DNA from: Dyella_B sp035690825
GTDB lineage: Bacteria > Pseudomonadota > Gammaproteobacteria > Xanthomonadales > Rhodanobacteraceae
Length of the DNA: 64,000 bases
Assembly (NCBI RefSeq): GCF_051954575.1
Contig: NZ_JBQCHP010000001.1
Location: 1 to 64,000 of the forward strand
Reading direction: 5' to 3'
A program made the position numbers and the translations under genes. The notes beneath the pieces are model-generated. The model searched no databases. It was given only the letters and a program-made list of their open reading frames with translations, and had not been told where the DNA came from. Shown here piece after piece: positions 16,865 to 25,487 of the stretch; the first letter of the stretch is position 1; every line of letters starts with the position of its first letter.

Positions 16865-17668
16865 ATGCTCGAACTGCTCGTCAATGTGGAAAACATGCGT
16901 GACGACGATCCGGCCGTGCAAGTGGGCATGGCGTTGGCAAGCCGCCACAACGCGTTCGTTACCGGCCTGAACATCATCGAGGTCATCCCTTCGACCATGG
17001 CGATACCGGATGTCGTCGCGGTGCTGGAATCGGAAGAGGAAGACGCCCGCGCCCGCGATGTGTGGTGGCTGGAAAAATGTCGCAGTCATGGCGTTGATGG
17101 CGCATGGGAAGTGATCCGTGGCGTGTACGTGCCGGTGCTGGCGCGGCGCTCGTGCATGGCGGACCTGGCCGTATGCCGCCTTCCGAACGGTGGCGGCGCG
17201 CTTCCCAGCGGCATGGATTACATCACGCGCGCACTGTTCTCGTCGGCATCGCCGATGCTGCTGGTTCCGGCTGGCTGCACATCATCGTTCCGGGCGATGC
17301 GCATCCTGGTGGCGTGGAACAGCACGCAGGAAGCGATGCGCGCCTTGCGCGCCGCGCTGCCGTTCCTGCGTGAAGCGCAAACGGTAAGCCTGGCGGATGG
17401 CTCGACCAACGAGCTGCCGGGCGTAGCGCCGCCACCGTTGCCGGTTGACGCCTGGTTGAAGCGGCAGGGCGTTCGCTTGCACGCGGCGCTGAAATTTCCG
17501 GCTTCGGCGCGTGTGGGCGAAGCGTTGCTCGAGCAGGCGACTGCGATGCAGGCGGATATGCTGGTGATGGGCGCGTGGGGGCATTCGCGCATCAACGAGC
17601 TGATTTTGGGCGGCACCACCCGATATGTTTTGCAGCATGCGAAGCTGCCGGTGCTGGTGGCGCATTGA
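16865..17668 (+). CDS. Universal stress protein, tandem-domain type
   Basis: 267 aa from the ATG at 16865 (AAGGGACAAGACC upstream). Two Usp-like halves: the first (MLELLVNVENM...) is degenerate and acidic around 57-70 (ESEEEDARARD); the second begins FRAMRILVAWNST and ends with the intact ATP loop GAWGHSRINELILGGTTRYV. It is the fourth Usp within 4 kb. A GC-rich inverted repeat lies 3' and separates it from the convergent CBS gene. Confidence 0.9.
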   Translation: MLELLVNVENMRDDDPAVQVGMALASRHNAFVTGLNIIEVIPSTMAIPDVVAVLESEEEDARARDVWWLEKCRSHGVDGAWEVIRGVYVPVLARRSCMADLAVCRLPNGGGALPSGMDYITRALFSSASPMLLVPAGCTSSFRAMRILVAWNSTQEAMRALRAALPFLREAQTVSLADGSTNELPGVAPPPLPVDAWLKRQGVRLHAALKFPASARVGEALLEQATAMQADMLVMGAWGHSRINELILGGTTRYVLQHAKLPVLVAH

Positions 17669-17728
17669 GGGTTCGTCGAATTTCGGTTTACCGGAATGCA
17701 ATCCCTCCCCTGCGTGCAGTAGAGCCTG

Positions 17729-17847
17729 CCCCGGACCTGGTCCCGGGGTGAGGGTTAGGGTGGGGTGAAGCAATCTCGCGATGCGCTTCAACCATGCGGC
17801 AAGCTCGGACAACCCCACCCCAGCCCTCCCCTGCGCGCAGGGGAGGG
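17729..17847. terminator. Inverted-repeat block between convergent genes
   Basis: The spacer 17669-17873 contains a near-palindrome CCCCGGACCTGGTCCCGGGG (17729-17748) and a perfect 24-nt palindrome of the form CCCTCCCC...GGGGAGGG at 17824-17847. GGGGTGAGGGTTAGGG-like runs at 17746-17766 pair loosely with AACCCCACCCCAGCC at 17812-17825. No T-tract follows, so this is a hairpin-rich end region serving both genes rather than a clear intrinsic terminator. Confidence 0.5.
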
Positions 17848-17873
17848 GGCCATCATTCGCCATAGGAACATCC

Positions 17874-18377
17874 TCAAGCCTGCTGCAGCTTCTGCTCGTC
17901 AGCCGCCGGCGCGGGAGATAGCTCTTCCTGCTCCGCATACGCTGCATCGTCCAATTCCCGTTCGCCGATCGCAGCGCGCGACACCCGCAGCATCAGCTCG
18001 GCCAGTGCCGCCATTACGTCGTCCAGGCAGACGATGCCGATCAGCCGGCCATCATCGTCCACGATCGGCAAGCGCCGCACGTGGCTGCCGAGCATGATGT
18101 CGATCAGTTCGTCGATGGTGGCGTCGGGACGGCATACCGCCAGCGGTGCGGATTCGACACCGCCAAGGGGCTGGTCTTCATCCTTCTCGCCCGCCAGGAT
18201 GCGCACCGCCAGGTCGCGGTCGGTCAGGATGCCGCTGGGCAATACGCCAAGCAGCGTGTTCTTGGTGGCGACCACGCAACCGACGTCGTGCTGCCGCATC
18301 GTGCAGGCGGCCTGCCGGATGCTGGCGGTTTCGTTCAACTGGATGACGCGGCGGGTTCCGATATCTGCGGCGCGCAT
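17874..18377 (-). CDS. CBS-domain-pair protein
   Basis: 167 aa. Two CBS motifs: DIGTRRVIQLNETASIRQAA...GILTDRDLAVRIL (about 5-62) and APLAVCRPDATIDELIDIM...RRLPIVDDDGRLIGIVCLDDVM (about 77-122). CBS pairs bind adenosine nucleotides and report the energy or redox state. No enzyme or transporter domain is attached, so it is a stand-alone sensor or adaptor. The C-terminal tail is acidic and Ala/Glu-rich. An FNR-type box lies 55 nt before the start. Confidence 0.9.
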   Translation of the reverse strand: MRAADIGTRRVIQLNETASIRQAACTMRQHDVGCVVATKNTLLGVLPSGILTDRDLAVRILAGEKDEDQPLGGVESAPLAVCRPDATIDELIDIMLGSHVRRLPIVDDDGRLIGIVCLDDVMAALAELMLRVSRAAIGERELDDAAYAEQEELSPAPAADEQKLQQA

Positions 18378-18431
18378 GGTGTTTTCTCCCGAAGCTCAGG
18401 ATCCATGCTGGAGCGGAGCGGGGCCTGGCGC

Positions 18432-18445
18432 TTGATGCGCGTCAA
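18432..18445. promoter_or_regulatory. FNR/DNR-type box between CBS gene and regulator gene
   Basis: TTGATGCGCGTCAA, one base off the perfect dyad. It lies 54 nt before the CBS gene (minus) and 117 nt before the FNR-like regulator gene (plus). The distance favours activation of the CBS gene, and autoregulation of the regulator is possible. No -10 was found at the standard spacing in either direction. Confidence 0.68.
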
Positions 18446-18562
18446 GCCGGGCCGCGCTCGTTACACAGTGTTACAAACGGTTGCCGAGCCGTCCTTTTGT
18501 GGTTACGCGCCAACCCTAGAGTGAACCCCACACAGCCAACCAGGGCTTTTTGGGGAACTGAC

Positions 18563-19285
18563 ATGACCGCACTAGCACCCGCCGTCCGCGCCATACCCAC
18601 GGGAAAGCCGTGCGCCATGCTGGCGCTGGCCAGCGATGAGATCGGCATCGATATCGAGGCCTTGCGCCAGCACGTGCCGGTGCGCCGCTGCAAGCATGCC
18701 GCCGGGCAGGGCATCTATCACGTGGGGCAGCCGTTCCAGGCGATCTACCTGGTGCATGCCGGTTCCTACAAAACCTGCGAGCTGGCCGACGACGGACGCG
18801 AACAGGTGACCGGTTTTCGCATGCGCGGCGAATTGATCGGGGTGGAATCGATCGGCCTCAAGACCTATTCCTGCGACGTGATCGCGCTGGAAGATAGCGA
18901 AGCGTGGGAACTGCCCTATCCGGCCGTGCTGCGCGCTTGCCTGCATGAACCGGAATTGCATGCGCGCATCACCGCCGCGCTGGCCGCGGAAATCCGCAAC
19001 GACCGCTCGTGGATGCTGATGCTCGGCACGTTGGCGGCCGAACGCCGCGTGGCGGCCTTCCTGCTGGATGTGGCCGCGCGCTACGCCCGCCTGGGATTCA
19101 GCGCAAAGCATTTCATCCTGCGCATGAGCCGCATCGACATGGCCAGCTTCCTGGCGCTCAAGCACGAAACCGTCAGCCGTGCCTTGTCGCGGCTGGACGA
19201 ACTGAACGTCATCACCGTGCAGCGCCGCGAAGTGCAAGTGCTCGATGTGGAAGGATTGCGCGCCCTGGCAGGGGCCGCGCATTAG
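18563..19285 (+). CDS. CRP/FNR-family regulator (FNR-like, without the Fe-S cysteine set)
   Basis: 240 aa from the ATG at 18563 (TTGGGGAACTG upstream). A cyclic-nucleotide-like sensor barrel (about 36-130) with FNR-style phrases GREQVTGFRMRGELIGVESIG, a long dimer helix (AALAAEIRNDRSWMLMLGTLAAERRVAAFLL) and a C-terminal winged helix. The recognition helix ALKHETVSRALSRL keeps the E-x-x-S-R residues that read TTGAT in FNR. E. coli FNR needs C20, C23, C29 and C122; here the cysteines are C17, C43, C72, C104 and C126, with no C-x2-C-x5-C group. It therefore probably senses something other than oxygen through a [4Fe-4S] cluster, perhaps like the DNR/heme or cluster-free types. It is the best candidate reader of the boxes in this window. 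Confidence 0.9.
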   Translation: MTALAPAVRAIPTGKPCAMLALASDEIGIDIEALRQHVPVRRCKHAAGQGIYHVGQPFQAIYLVHAGSYKTCELADDGREQVTGFRMRGELIGVESIGLKTYSCDVIALEDSEAWELPYPAVLRACLHEPELHARITAALAAEIRNDRSWMLMLGTLAAERRVAAFLLDVAARYARLGFSAKHFILRMSRIDMASFLALKHETVSRALSRLDELNVITVQRREVQVLDVEGLRALAGAAH

Positions 19286-19295
19286 GGCAACAGGT

Positions 19296-21314
19296 TCAGA
19301 TCGATTCGCGATCCAGCACCCGGCGCACCGCACTGCCGAGCTGCTCGCGCCGGTAGGGTTTGCGCAACAACTCGAACGTGCCGAAGGTGTGCGGATCGAT
19401 GCCCAGCGAGGCATATTCGTAGCCGGACGTGAACAACACCGGCAGATGCATGTTCTGCTCGCGCGCCTTGGCCGCCAGCTCGAACCCGGTCATGTCGCCG
19501 CCCAGTACGACATCCGTAAAGAGCAGATCGATGCCTTGTTGCGTGGACAACAGCCGCAATGCCGTTTCGGCGTCGCTGGCTTCCAGCGGCATGTAACCCA
19601 GCGTGCGCAGGAAGGCGACGGCGACGCGCCGCACCTCGGCTTCATCTTCCACCACCAGCACGGTCTCGTGGCCCTTGCGCGACTGCGGTACCGGTGCGTC
19701 GTCCGCCGATGCCGTGGTGGCCACCGGCAGATACAGCTCCACGCGCGTACCGTGACCGACCTGGCTTTCGATGTTCAGGTGCCCGCCCGATTGCTTCACG
19801 AAGCCGTACACCATGCTCAAGCCCAGGCCACTGCCTTTGCCGACGCCCTTGGTGGTGAAGAAGGGTTCCAGCACATGCGCGAGGATTTCCGGTCGCATGC
19901 CTTCGCCGGTATCCCCCACGGCGAACATCACATAGGAACCCGGCGCCAGGCGCGCGTCGGCATCGGCGCTGGATACCTGGTGGGGATGCGCGGTGATGGA
20001 AAGGCGTCCGCCGCGCGGCATGGCGTCGCGCGCGTTCAAGGCCAGGTTGAGCAATGCGGCTTCCAGTTCGCCCGGGTCGGCGTACACGGCCGGCACATCG
20101 CTGGCGCACTCGGCCATCACCGAAATGCGTTCGCCCAGTGTGCGGCCAAGCATGTCGCTGAGATCGGCCAGCAGTTGCACCGTGCGCACGGCTCGCGGCA
20201 ACAAATGTTGGCGGCGGGAGAAGGCCAGCAGCTTGCGCGTCAGCGCCGCGCCGCGGTCCACCGCGCGGGAAGCGCTTTCCAGCGTCTCGCGCGTGGCCGG
20301 ATCTTCCGGCGCATCCGCTTCCAGTAGCTGCAGGTTGCCGGAGATCACGGTGAGCAGGTTGTTGAAATCGTGCGCGATGCCGCCGGTGAGCTGGCCCAGC
20401 GCATCCAGGCGTTGCGCATGCGCGAGCTGTTCTTCGCTGCGCCCGCGCTGGATCGCCGCCGCCAGGATGTTGGCGACCGACTGCAGGAATTGCTGCCGGT
20501 CGCGATCGAACGAACCGTGTTCGTGCGACAACGCCAACAGCAGCCCCATCGGTCCGCGCCGATCCAGCAATGGCGCCACGGCGGCATCGGTGAAGCCGTC
20601 GGCCAGGGCGGGGCAGATAGTCCTGAGGCTGTCGATGACGGTGATCTGCGTTGGGGCTTCGCCGATGGCGATCGCCTGCAACGCCGCGTTGCGCGCGATG
20701 TCGGCCAGCACCTGTTCCGGCAGTCCGACTGCAGCGGGTACCAGCAAGCCGACGTGACGCGGGTCGATCAGCATGATGGCCGCGGTGGAAATGCCCAGCG
20801 TAGAGGCGATCAGCCGGGGTATTTCGCCGATCGCCTGTTCGTCATGCGACGCTTCCAGCAGGCGCCGGCTGATTTGCGCCACTACCGCATCGAAGCGTGC
20901 ACGTTCCAAAGCCTGGCGCGCGCGCTGCGTTTCGGAGATGTCGCGGATCGACGCGGCGAACAGCGTGCCCAGCGACGAGGCGACCGGGCTCAAGCCGATT
21001 TCCACCGGAAAAGATTGGCCGTCAGCCCGCACGCCGACCAATTCGTTGCCCGCGCCCATCGGGCGCACGCGCGGATGGGCCATGTAATGCGTGCGATGCG
21101 CAACGTGCGCCTGTCGTGCCGCTGCCGGCAGCAGCGCCTCCACCTTGAGGCCGGCCAGCGTGCCGCTGCCGTAGCCGAACAAGCGCTCGGCATGCGCGTT
21201 GGCGAGCACGATCACACCATGTGCGTCCGTGACGATCATCGCGTCCGGCGCGGTCTCGAACAGCGCGCGGAACAGGCTGGCGTCGGAAACCTGGGAAGAA
21301 GCGTTGTCGTTCAT
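19296..21314 (-). CDS. Soluble hybrid sensor histidine kinase (PAS-GAF-HisKA-HATPase-REC)
   Basis: 672 aa from the ATG at 21314, overlapping the response-regulator stop by 4 nt; the frame runs on upstream but only as a shadow of that gene. Domains: PAS (about 12-130; ALFETAPDAMIVTD), GAF-like (about 150-290), HisKA with phospho-acceptor H315 in GGIAHDFNNLL, HATPase with NARDAMPRGG and the G-box GKGSGLGLSMVYGF, then a receiver domain near 545-665 (VLVVEDE, TDVVLGG). No membrane helix, so the signal is cytoplasmic. Such HDFNN kinases with PAS domains often sense redox state or ligands. Partner: the adjacent OmpR-type regulator. Confidence 0.93.
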   Translation of the reverse strand: MNDNASSQVSDASLFRALFETAPDAMIVTDAHGVIVLANAHAERLFGYGSGTLAGLKVEALLPAAARQAHVAHRTHYMAHPRVRPMGAGNELVGVRADGQSFPVEIGLSPVASSLGTLFAASIRDISETQRARQALERARFDAVVAQISRRLLEASHDEQAIGEIPRLIASTLGISTAAIMLIDPRHVGLLVPAAVGLPEQVLADIARNAALQAIAIGEAPTQITVIDSLRTICPALADGFTDAAVAPLLDRRGPMGLLLALSHEHGSFDRDRQQFLQSVANILAAAIQRGRSEEQLAHAQRLDALGQLTGGIAHDFNNLLTVISGNLQLLEADAPEDPATRETLESASRAVDRGAALTRKLLAFSRRQHLLPRAVRTVQLLADLSDMLGRTLGERISVMAECASDVPAVYADPGELEAALLNLALNARDAMPRGGRLSITAHPHQVSSADADARLAPGSYVMFAVGDTGEGMRPEILAHVLEPFFTTKGVGKGSGLGLSMVYGFVKQSGGHLNIESQVGHGTRVELYLPVATTASADDAPVPQSRKGHETVLVVEDEAEVRRVAVAFLRTLGYMPLEASDAETALRLLSTQQGIDLLFTDVVLGGDMTGFELAAKAREQNMHLPVLFTSGYEYASLGIDPHTFGTFELLRKPYRREQLGSAVRRVLDRESI

Positions 21315-22060
21315 AGGCGTTGCACGACAGGTGAGAAAAGGTAGCCGGCGCCGCGGATCGACTTGATGCGCTGCGGATTGGCCGGATCGGGCTCGATCTT
21401 GCGCCGCAGGCGGCCGATCTGCACGTCGATCGAGCGGTCGTAGGGGCCGGCGTCGCGGCCATGGATATGCGTCATCAGCTGGTCGCGGCTGAGCACCTTG
21501 TTGGCCTGTTCCACCAGCACGCGCAGCAGGGTGAATTCGCCGCTGGTGAGCGCGATCGGTTCGCCGTCCGGACTGATCAGGCTGTGCGACTGGATGTCCA
21601 GCACGTAGCCTTCGAAGGCATAGCGCGTCCGTGCCACGCCCGCTGCGGCGGCCTTGGGGGGCGCGTTCGAAAACCGGCGCAATACGCTGCGCACGCGCGC
21701 CAGCAACTCGCGCAGGTCGAACGGCTTGGTGACGTAGTCGTCCGCACCCAATTCCAGGCCGACCACGCGATCCACCGACTCTCCGCGCCCGGTGACGATG
21801 ATCACCGGGCCGTGCCAATGCTCGCGCAAATGGCGCGTCAGGCTAAGGCCATCTTCGCCGGGCAGCCCCAGGTCTAGCATGACGATGTCGACCGGTTCGG
21901 CATCGACGATGCGACGCATCTGCACGCCGTCGCTGGCGGTGGTGACCCGGAACCCGTTGCTGGTGAAATAACGACTGAGGATGTGCGCAATCTCGGCGTC
22001 GTCGTCCACCACCAGCACGTGTTGGGGTATCGGCGAAGCAGGGTTAGGTGAGATAACCAT
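21311..22060 (-). CDS. OmpR/KdpE-type response regulator
   Basis: 249 aa from the ATG at 22060 (AAGGTCCGG upstream). Receiver domain with D20/D21, phospho-acceptor D63 (IVMLDLGLPGEDG) and K-P at DDYVTKPF; a winged-helix DNA-binding domain in the last 100 residues (ALTSGEFTLLRVLVE ... DRSIDVQIGRLRRKIE ... IRGAGYLF). Forms a two-gene operon with the hybrid kinase. It is divergent from the exporter operon at 22191, which is a natural candidate target. Confidence 0.93.
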   Translation of the reverse strand: MVISPNPASPIPQHVLVVDDDAEIAHILSRYFTSNGFRVTTASDGVQMRRIVDAEPVDIVMLDLGLPGEDGLSLTRHLREHWHGPVIIVTGRGESVDRVVGLELGADDYVTKPFDLRELLARVRSVLRRFSNAPPKAAAAGVARTRYAFEGYVLDIQSHSLISPDGEPIALTSGEFTLLRVLVEQANKVLSRDQLMTHIHGRDAGPYDRSIDVQIGRLRRKIEPDPANPQRIKSIRGAGYLFSPVVQRL

Positions 22061-22142
22061 CCGGACCTTGTTTCGAATGACGTGCCTTGGATGCGGCAAG
22101 CATACGCCACCGTTCAAGGCCGCGCAGCCGTGCCGGAACGAC

Positions 22143-22156
22143 TTGATTTCGCTCAA
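22143..22156 (+). promoter_or_regulatory. FNR/DNR-type box and -10 of the exporter operon
   Basis: TTGATTTCGCTCAA differs by one base from the dyad. TACAGT at 22179-22184 follows after 22 nt, the same layout as at nine other sites here. The -10 ends only six bases before the ATG at 22191, so the predicted transcript starts at, or within a base or two of, the start codon. Confidence 0.68.
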
Positions 22157-22190
22157 ACCGCCCCGCGGGTGCGCTTTCTACAGTACCGGC

Positions 22191-22886
22191 ATGGACGATA
22201 TCGCCATTCATGCCACGGGCCTGACCAAATCCTTCGGCGAAGGCGCGGCGGTTACGGTCGCCGTGCGCGACGCGACCTTCCAGGCGCGCTACGGGGAGAT
22301 CCTGTTCATCGTCGGGCCTTCCGGCAGCGGCAAAACGACACTGCTGAGCATGATCTCGGGCATCCTGCGGCCGAGCGCGGGCGCGGTGAGCGTGAAGGGC
22401 GCCGACCTGTGGCAGATGAGCGCCAATGAGCTGGCGGAGTTCCGGCTGCAGACCATCGGCTTCGTGTTCCAGGATTTTCACCTCTTCCCGCGCCTGAGTA
22501 CGGCCGAGAACGTCGCCATCCCGCTGGTGTTGCGCCACCAGGACTGGGACGCGTCGGTGGCCAAGGGCGAGCAGGCGCTGGAGATTGTCGGCTTGAAGAA
22601 CCGCGCCGCGCTGCCGCCGGTAAAACTCAGCGGCGGCGAGCAGCAGCGCGTGGCGATCGCCCGGGCGCTGGTGGGCGATCCGGAACTGCTCATTCTGGAC
22701 GAACCCACCGCCTCGCTCGATGGCGATACCGGACGCATGATCCTGCAGTTCGTGCGCGAACACGTGCTCAATGCCCGGCGCTGCATTCTGATCGTCACGC
22801 ACGACGCGCGCATCTTCGAATTTGCCGACCGCGTGATGCACATGGAAGACGGGCGCATCACCGACCACGCGAGCCCCAACTCATGA
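22191..22886 (+). CDS. ABC transporter ATPase (DevA/LolD/MacB-type)
   Basis: 231 aa. Walker A GPSGSGKTT (about 42-50), signature LSGGEQQRVAIARALVGDP, Walker B LLILDEPTASLD and H-loop VTHDARIF. It belongs to the group that drives MacB-like, mechanotransmitting exporters. It starts at the only fitting ATG, directly at the beginning of the ABC domain, and overlaps the adaptor gene by 4 nt. There is no clear Shine-Dalgarno sequence; the predicted promoter would yield a leaderless message. Confidence 0.92.
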   Translation: MDDIAIHATGLTKSFGEGAAVTVAVRDATFQARYGEILFIVGPSGSGKTTLLSMISGILRPSAGAVSVKGADLWQMSANELAEFRLQTIGFVFQDFHLFPRLSTAENVAIPLVLRHQDWDASVAKGEQALEIVGLKNRAALPPVKLSGGEQQRVAIARALVGDPELLILDEPTASLDGDTGRMILQFVREHVLNARRCILIVTHDARIFEFADRVMHMEDGRITDHASPNS

Positions 22887-23968
22887 ACACCAGGATCATC
22901 TTCGGCCTGGCCGGCTGCGGCTTGCTGTTCGCGCTGGTCAGCGCGTACATCTACGGCCGGCAGAAGCCGGCGCTGCCGCCAGTATTCACGCCACCGACCA
23001 ATCCGTACGCCAGCGGCATCTATACCAACGGCATCGTGGAGAGCTACCAGGGCAGCGGCGAGAACATCGCTATCTATCCCGATGTATCCGGGCGCATCAC
23101 GCAGATCCATGTGCGCGAGGGCGACCGGGTCAAGGCCGGCCAGCCGTTGGTATCGATCGACGATTCCGTGCAGCAGGCGCTGGCCGCGCAACAGCAACAT
23201 CAGGCCGAAGCGGCGCTGGCGCAGCTGCAGGCGCTGCAAGCCGAGCCGCGCAAGGAAACGCTGGACGTGGCCGCCGCGCAGGTTGCGCAAGCGCAGGCCG
23301 GTGTGAAGACCGCCGGCGATGCCTATGAAAAGCAGCAGCATGCGTTTGGAATCGATCCGCGTTCGGTAAGCAAGGATGCGCTGGACAGCGCACGCGATGC
23401 CTTGCAAGTCGCGCAGGCGAACCTGGACTACGCGCGCCGGCAATACAGCCTGATCAAGGCGGGCGCGTGGACGTACGACATCCACAATCAGGAAGCGCAA
23501 TACAACGCGCTGCAACAGGCTTACCGATCGTCCAGCGCGCTGTTGCAGAAATTCACCTTGCGCGCGCCGGCCGACGGCGTGGTGATGGCGATGAACGCGG
23601 CCATGGGCAGCTACGTGTCGCCGCAGGGCGCGTACGACACGTACACGCGGGGCTACGGTCCGGTGGTGGTGATGGGCGGGCCGCAGGATTACCTTTCGGT
23701 GCGCTGCTTCATCGACGAGATCCTGCTCACCCGGCTTCCTTCGGTGGAACACATCCGTGCGCAAATGTCCTTGCGCGGCACCGACGTGAAGATTCCGCTG
23801 GAATTCGTGCGCATCCAGCCGTACGTCACGCCGAAGATCCAGCTTTCCGATCAACGCACGGAACGGGTGGATCTGCGCGTGCTGCCGGTGATTTTTCGTT
23901 TCAAGACGCCGGGCAACGTGACGATTTATCCAGGGCAGCAGGTGGATGTGTATGTGGGCGAGAAGTAG
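22883..23968 (+). CDS. HlyD/DevB-type periplasmic adaptor protein
   Basis: 361 aa. A single N-terminal anchor (IIFGLAGCGLLFALVSAYIYG), a biotinyl-lipoyl-like barrel around YPDVSGRITQIHVREGDRVKAGQPL, a coiled-coil hairpin (about 93-190, rich in A and Q) and a returning barrel strand LRAPADGVV. It connects the inner-membrane permease to the outer-membrane channel in the periplasm. The start overlaps the ATPase stop and the gene end overlaps the next start by 23 nt. Confidence 0.9.
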   Translation: MNTRIIFGLAGCGLLFALVSAYIYGRQKPALPPVFTPPTNPYASGIYTNGIVESYQGSGENIAIYPDVSGRITQIHVREGDRVKAGQPLVSIDDSVQQALAAQQQHQAEAALAQLQALQAEPRKETLDVAAAQVAQAQAGVKTAGDAYEKQQHAFGIDPRSVSKDALDSARDALQVAQANLDYARRQYSLIKAGAWTYDIHNQEAQYNALQQAYRSSSALLQKFTLRAPADGVVMAMNAAMGSYVSPQGAYDTYTRGYGPVVVMGGPQDYLSVRCFIDEILLTRLPSVEHIRAQMSLRGTDVKIPLEFVRIQPYVTPKIQLSDQRTERVDLRVLPVIFRFKTPGNVTIYPGQQVDVYVGEK

Positions 23969-25487
23969 CGCGCACACGGCCCGTAAAGGCTTGCCTCAAG
24001 TTGGCAAGGCAAGCCTGCCATGGATGTTCGTAACGCTGCTTGCCGCGTGCGCGGCCGGTCCCGATTTCAAGCGGCCCGCGGTGCCCGCCGATGCCAGCTA
24101 TCTGCCGCGCGGCGATCTTCCCGAATACGTGACCGCCGTCGCCCAGACGCAGCACTTCCGCGAGGGCGCCGACGTCAGCGCAAGCTGGTGGCGCGCATTG
24201 CATTCGCCGGCGATCGACGCGCTGGTGTTGCAGTCCGTTGCCGGCAACCCCGATCTGCGCGCTGCCCAGGCCAGCCTGCAGGAAGCGCAGGACAATCTGC
24301 GCGCAGGGCAGGGCATCTTCTTTCCGCAACTCACCGCCGGCTTCGATGCGGCACGCCAGCGCGTTTCGCCCGCCGCGCAGGCCGGGCGCGGCGTTGGCGG
24401 CATCTTCAACCTGTTTACGCTGGGCGCGACGGTCAGCTACGCGCTCGACCTGTTCGGCGGCGAACGCCGTAGCGTGGAAGGCCTGCACGCTGCGGCGGAT
24501 ACCCAGCGCTACGTGATGCAGGGTACCTATCTGGCCTTGACCGGCAACGTGGTGAACACCGCACTGGCCCGCCAGGCGTATGCGGACGAAATCATGGCTG
24601 TGCATCAGCTCATTTCCTTGCAGACCCAGCAGCTCGATCTGGTGCAAACGCGTATCCGTGCCGGTACCGGGGTTTATAGCGAACTGCTCGGCCTGCGCAG
24701 TGCGCGTGCTTCGAACTTCGCACTGCTGGCGTCGCTGGAATTCAAGCGCGACCAGGCCGATCACCTGTTGCACCGCCTGCTCGGCAACACGCCCGGCGAA
24801 GCGCGTGTGCCGGAGCTGCATCTTGAAGACCTGCGGCTACCGGCCACGCTGCCGATCAGCCTGCCATCGGACCTGGTGCGGCAGCGGCCGGACATACTCG
24901 CGGCGGAAGGACGTTTGCATCGCGCCAGCGCCGACATCGGCGTGGCGACTGCAGCGTTGTTTCCATCCATCACGTTGGGCGGGGATTACGGTTCAGCCGC
25001 GCAGGACAGCAGCGATCTGGGCCAGGACAAAAACCGGTTCTGGAGCGAGCAGGCCTCTGTGCAGACGCCCATCTTCCAGGGCGGTACGCGCTGGTTCAAT
25101 CGCAAGGCGGCGATCGATGCCTATCAGGTGTCGCTCGAGAATTATCGCAGCACCGTGCTCGCCGCGTTCGCGCAGGTGGCTGATGTGCTCAAAGCGTTGC
25201 AGCACGACGCGGAAGCCTTGCAAGCGAACGACGAAGCTCGCCGCGACGCCGCGCAGGCACTTGAGCTGGTGCAGGCCAACTATGCGGCCGGTCTGGCCGG
25301 CTACGTAGACGTGCTGGTTGCCGATACCCAGTACCGGCAGGCCGACATCGCCTATGTGCAGGCATTGGCGCAGCGTTACCAGGACACGGTCGCGCTATAC
25401 GTGGCGCTGGGCGGCGGCTGGTGGCACCAAGCGAAACCCGATGCGCCGATCGCCAGCGCCTCGCAGCACAAGCAGGCACGGCCATGA
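23946..25487 (+). CDS. TolC/NodT-family outer-membrane efflux lipoprotein
   Basis: 513 aa if the first ATG is used; an in-frame ATG at 23952 or 24024 would shorten it. A signal with lipobox LLAAC makes C34-C35 the likely lipidated cysteine, followed by AGPDFKRPAVP, the hallmark of NodT-type lipoproteins. Two OEP repeats follow, with typical phrases SWWRALHSPAIDALV, FGGERR, IRAGTGVYSELLGLRSARA, LPSDLVRQRPDILAAE and VQANYAAGLAGYVDVLVADT. It forms the outer-membrane exit duct for this operon's exporter. Confidence 0.92.
   Translation: MCMWARSSAHTARKGLPQVGKASLPWMFVTLLAACAAGPDFKRPAVPADASYLPRGDLPEYVTAVAQTQHFREGADVSASWWRALHSPAIDALVLQSVAGNPDLRAAQASLQEAQDNLRAGQGIFFPQLTAGFDAARQRVSPAAQAGRGVGGIFNLFTLGATVSYALDLFGGERRSVEGLHAAADTQRYVMQGTYLALTGNVVNTALARQAYADEIMAVHQLISLQTQQLDLVQTRIRAGTGVYSELLGLRSARASNFALLASLEFKRDQADHLLHRLLGNTPGEARVPELHLEDLRLPATLPISLPSDLVRQRPDILAAEGRLHRASADIGVATAALFPSITLGGDYGSAAQDSSDLGQDKNRFWSEQASVQTPIFQGGTRWFNRKAAIDAYQVSLENYRSTVLAAFAQVADVLKALQHDAEALQANDEARRDAAQALELVQANYAAGLAGYVDVLVADTQYRQADIAYVQALAQRYQDTVALYVALGGGWWHQAKPDAPIASASQHKQARP

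Noticed and set aside
19296..21818. Sensor kinase read from a start at 21818 (840 aa)
   Set aside because: The first 168 residues are Arg-rich nonsense from the wrong frame of the response-regulator gene. The ATG at 21314 couples to that gene by a 4-nt overlap and begins a normal PAS domain.
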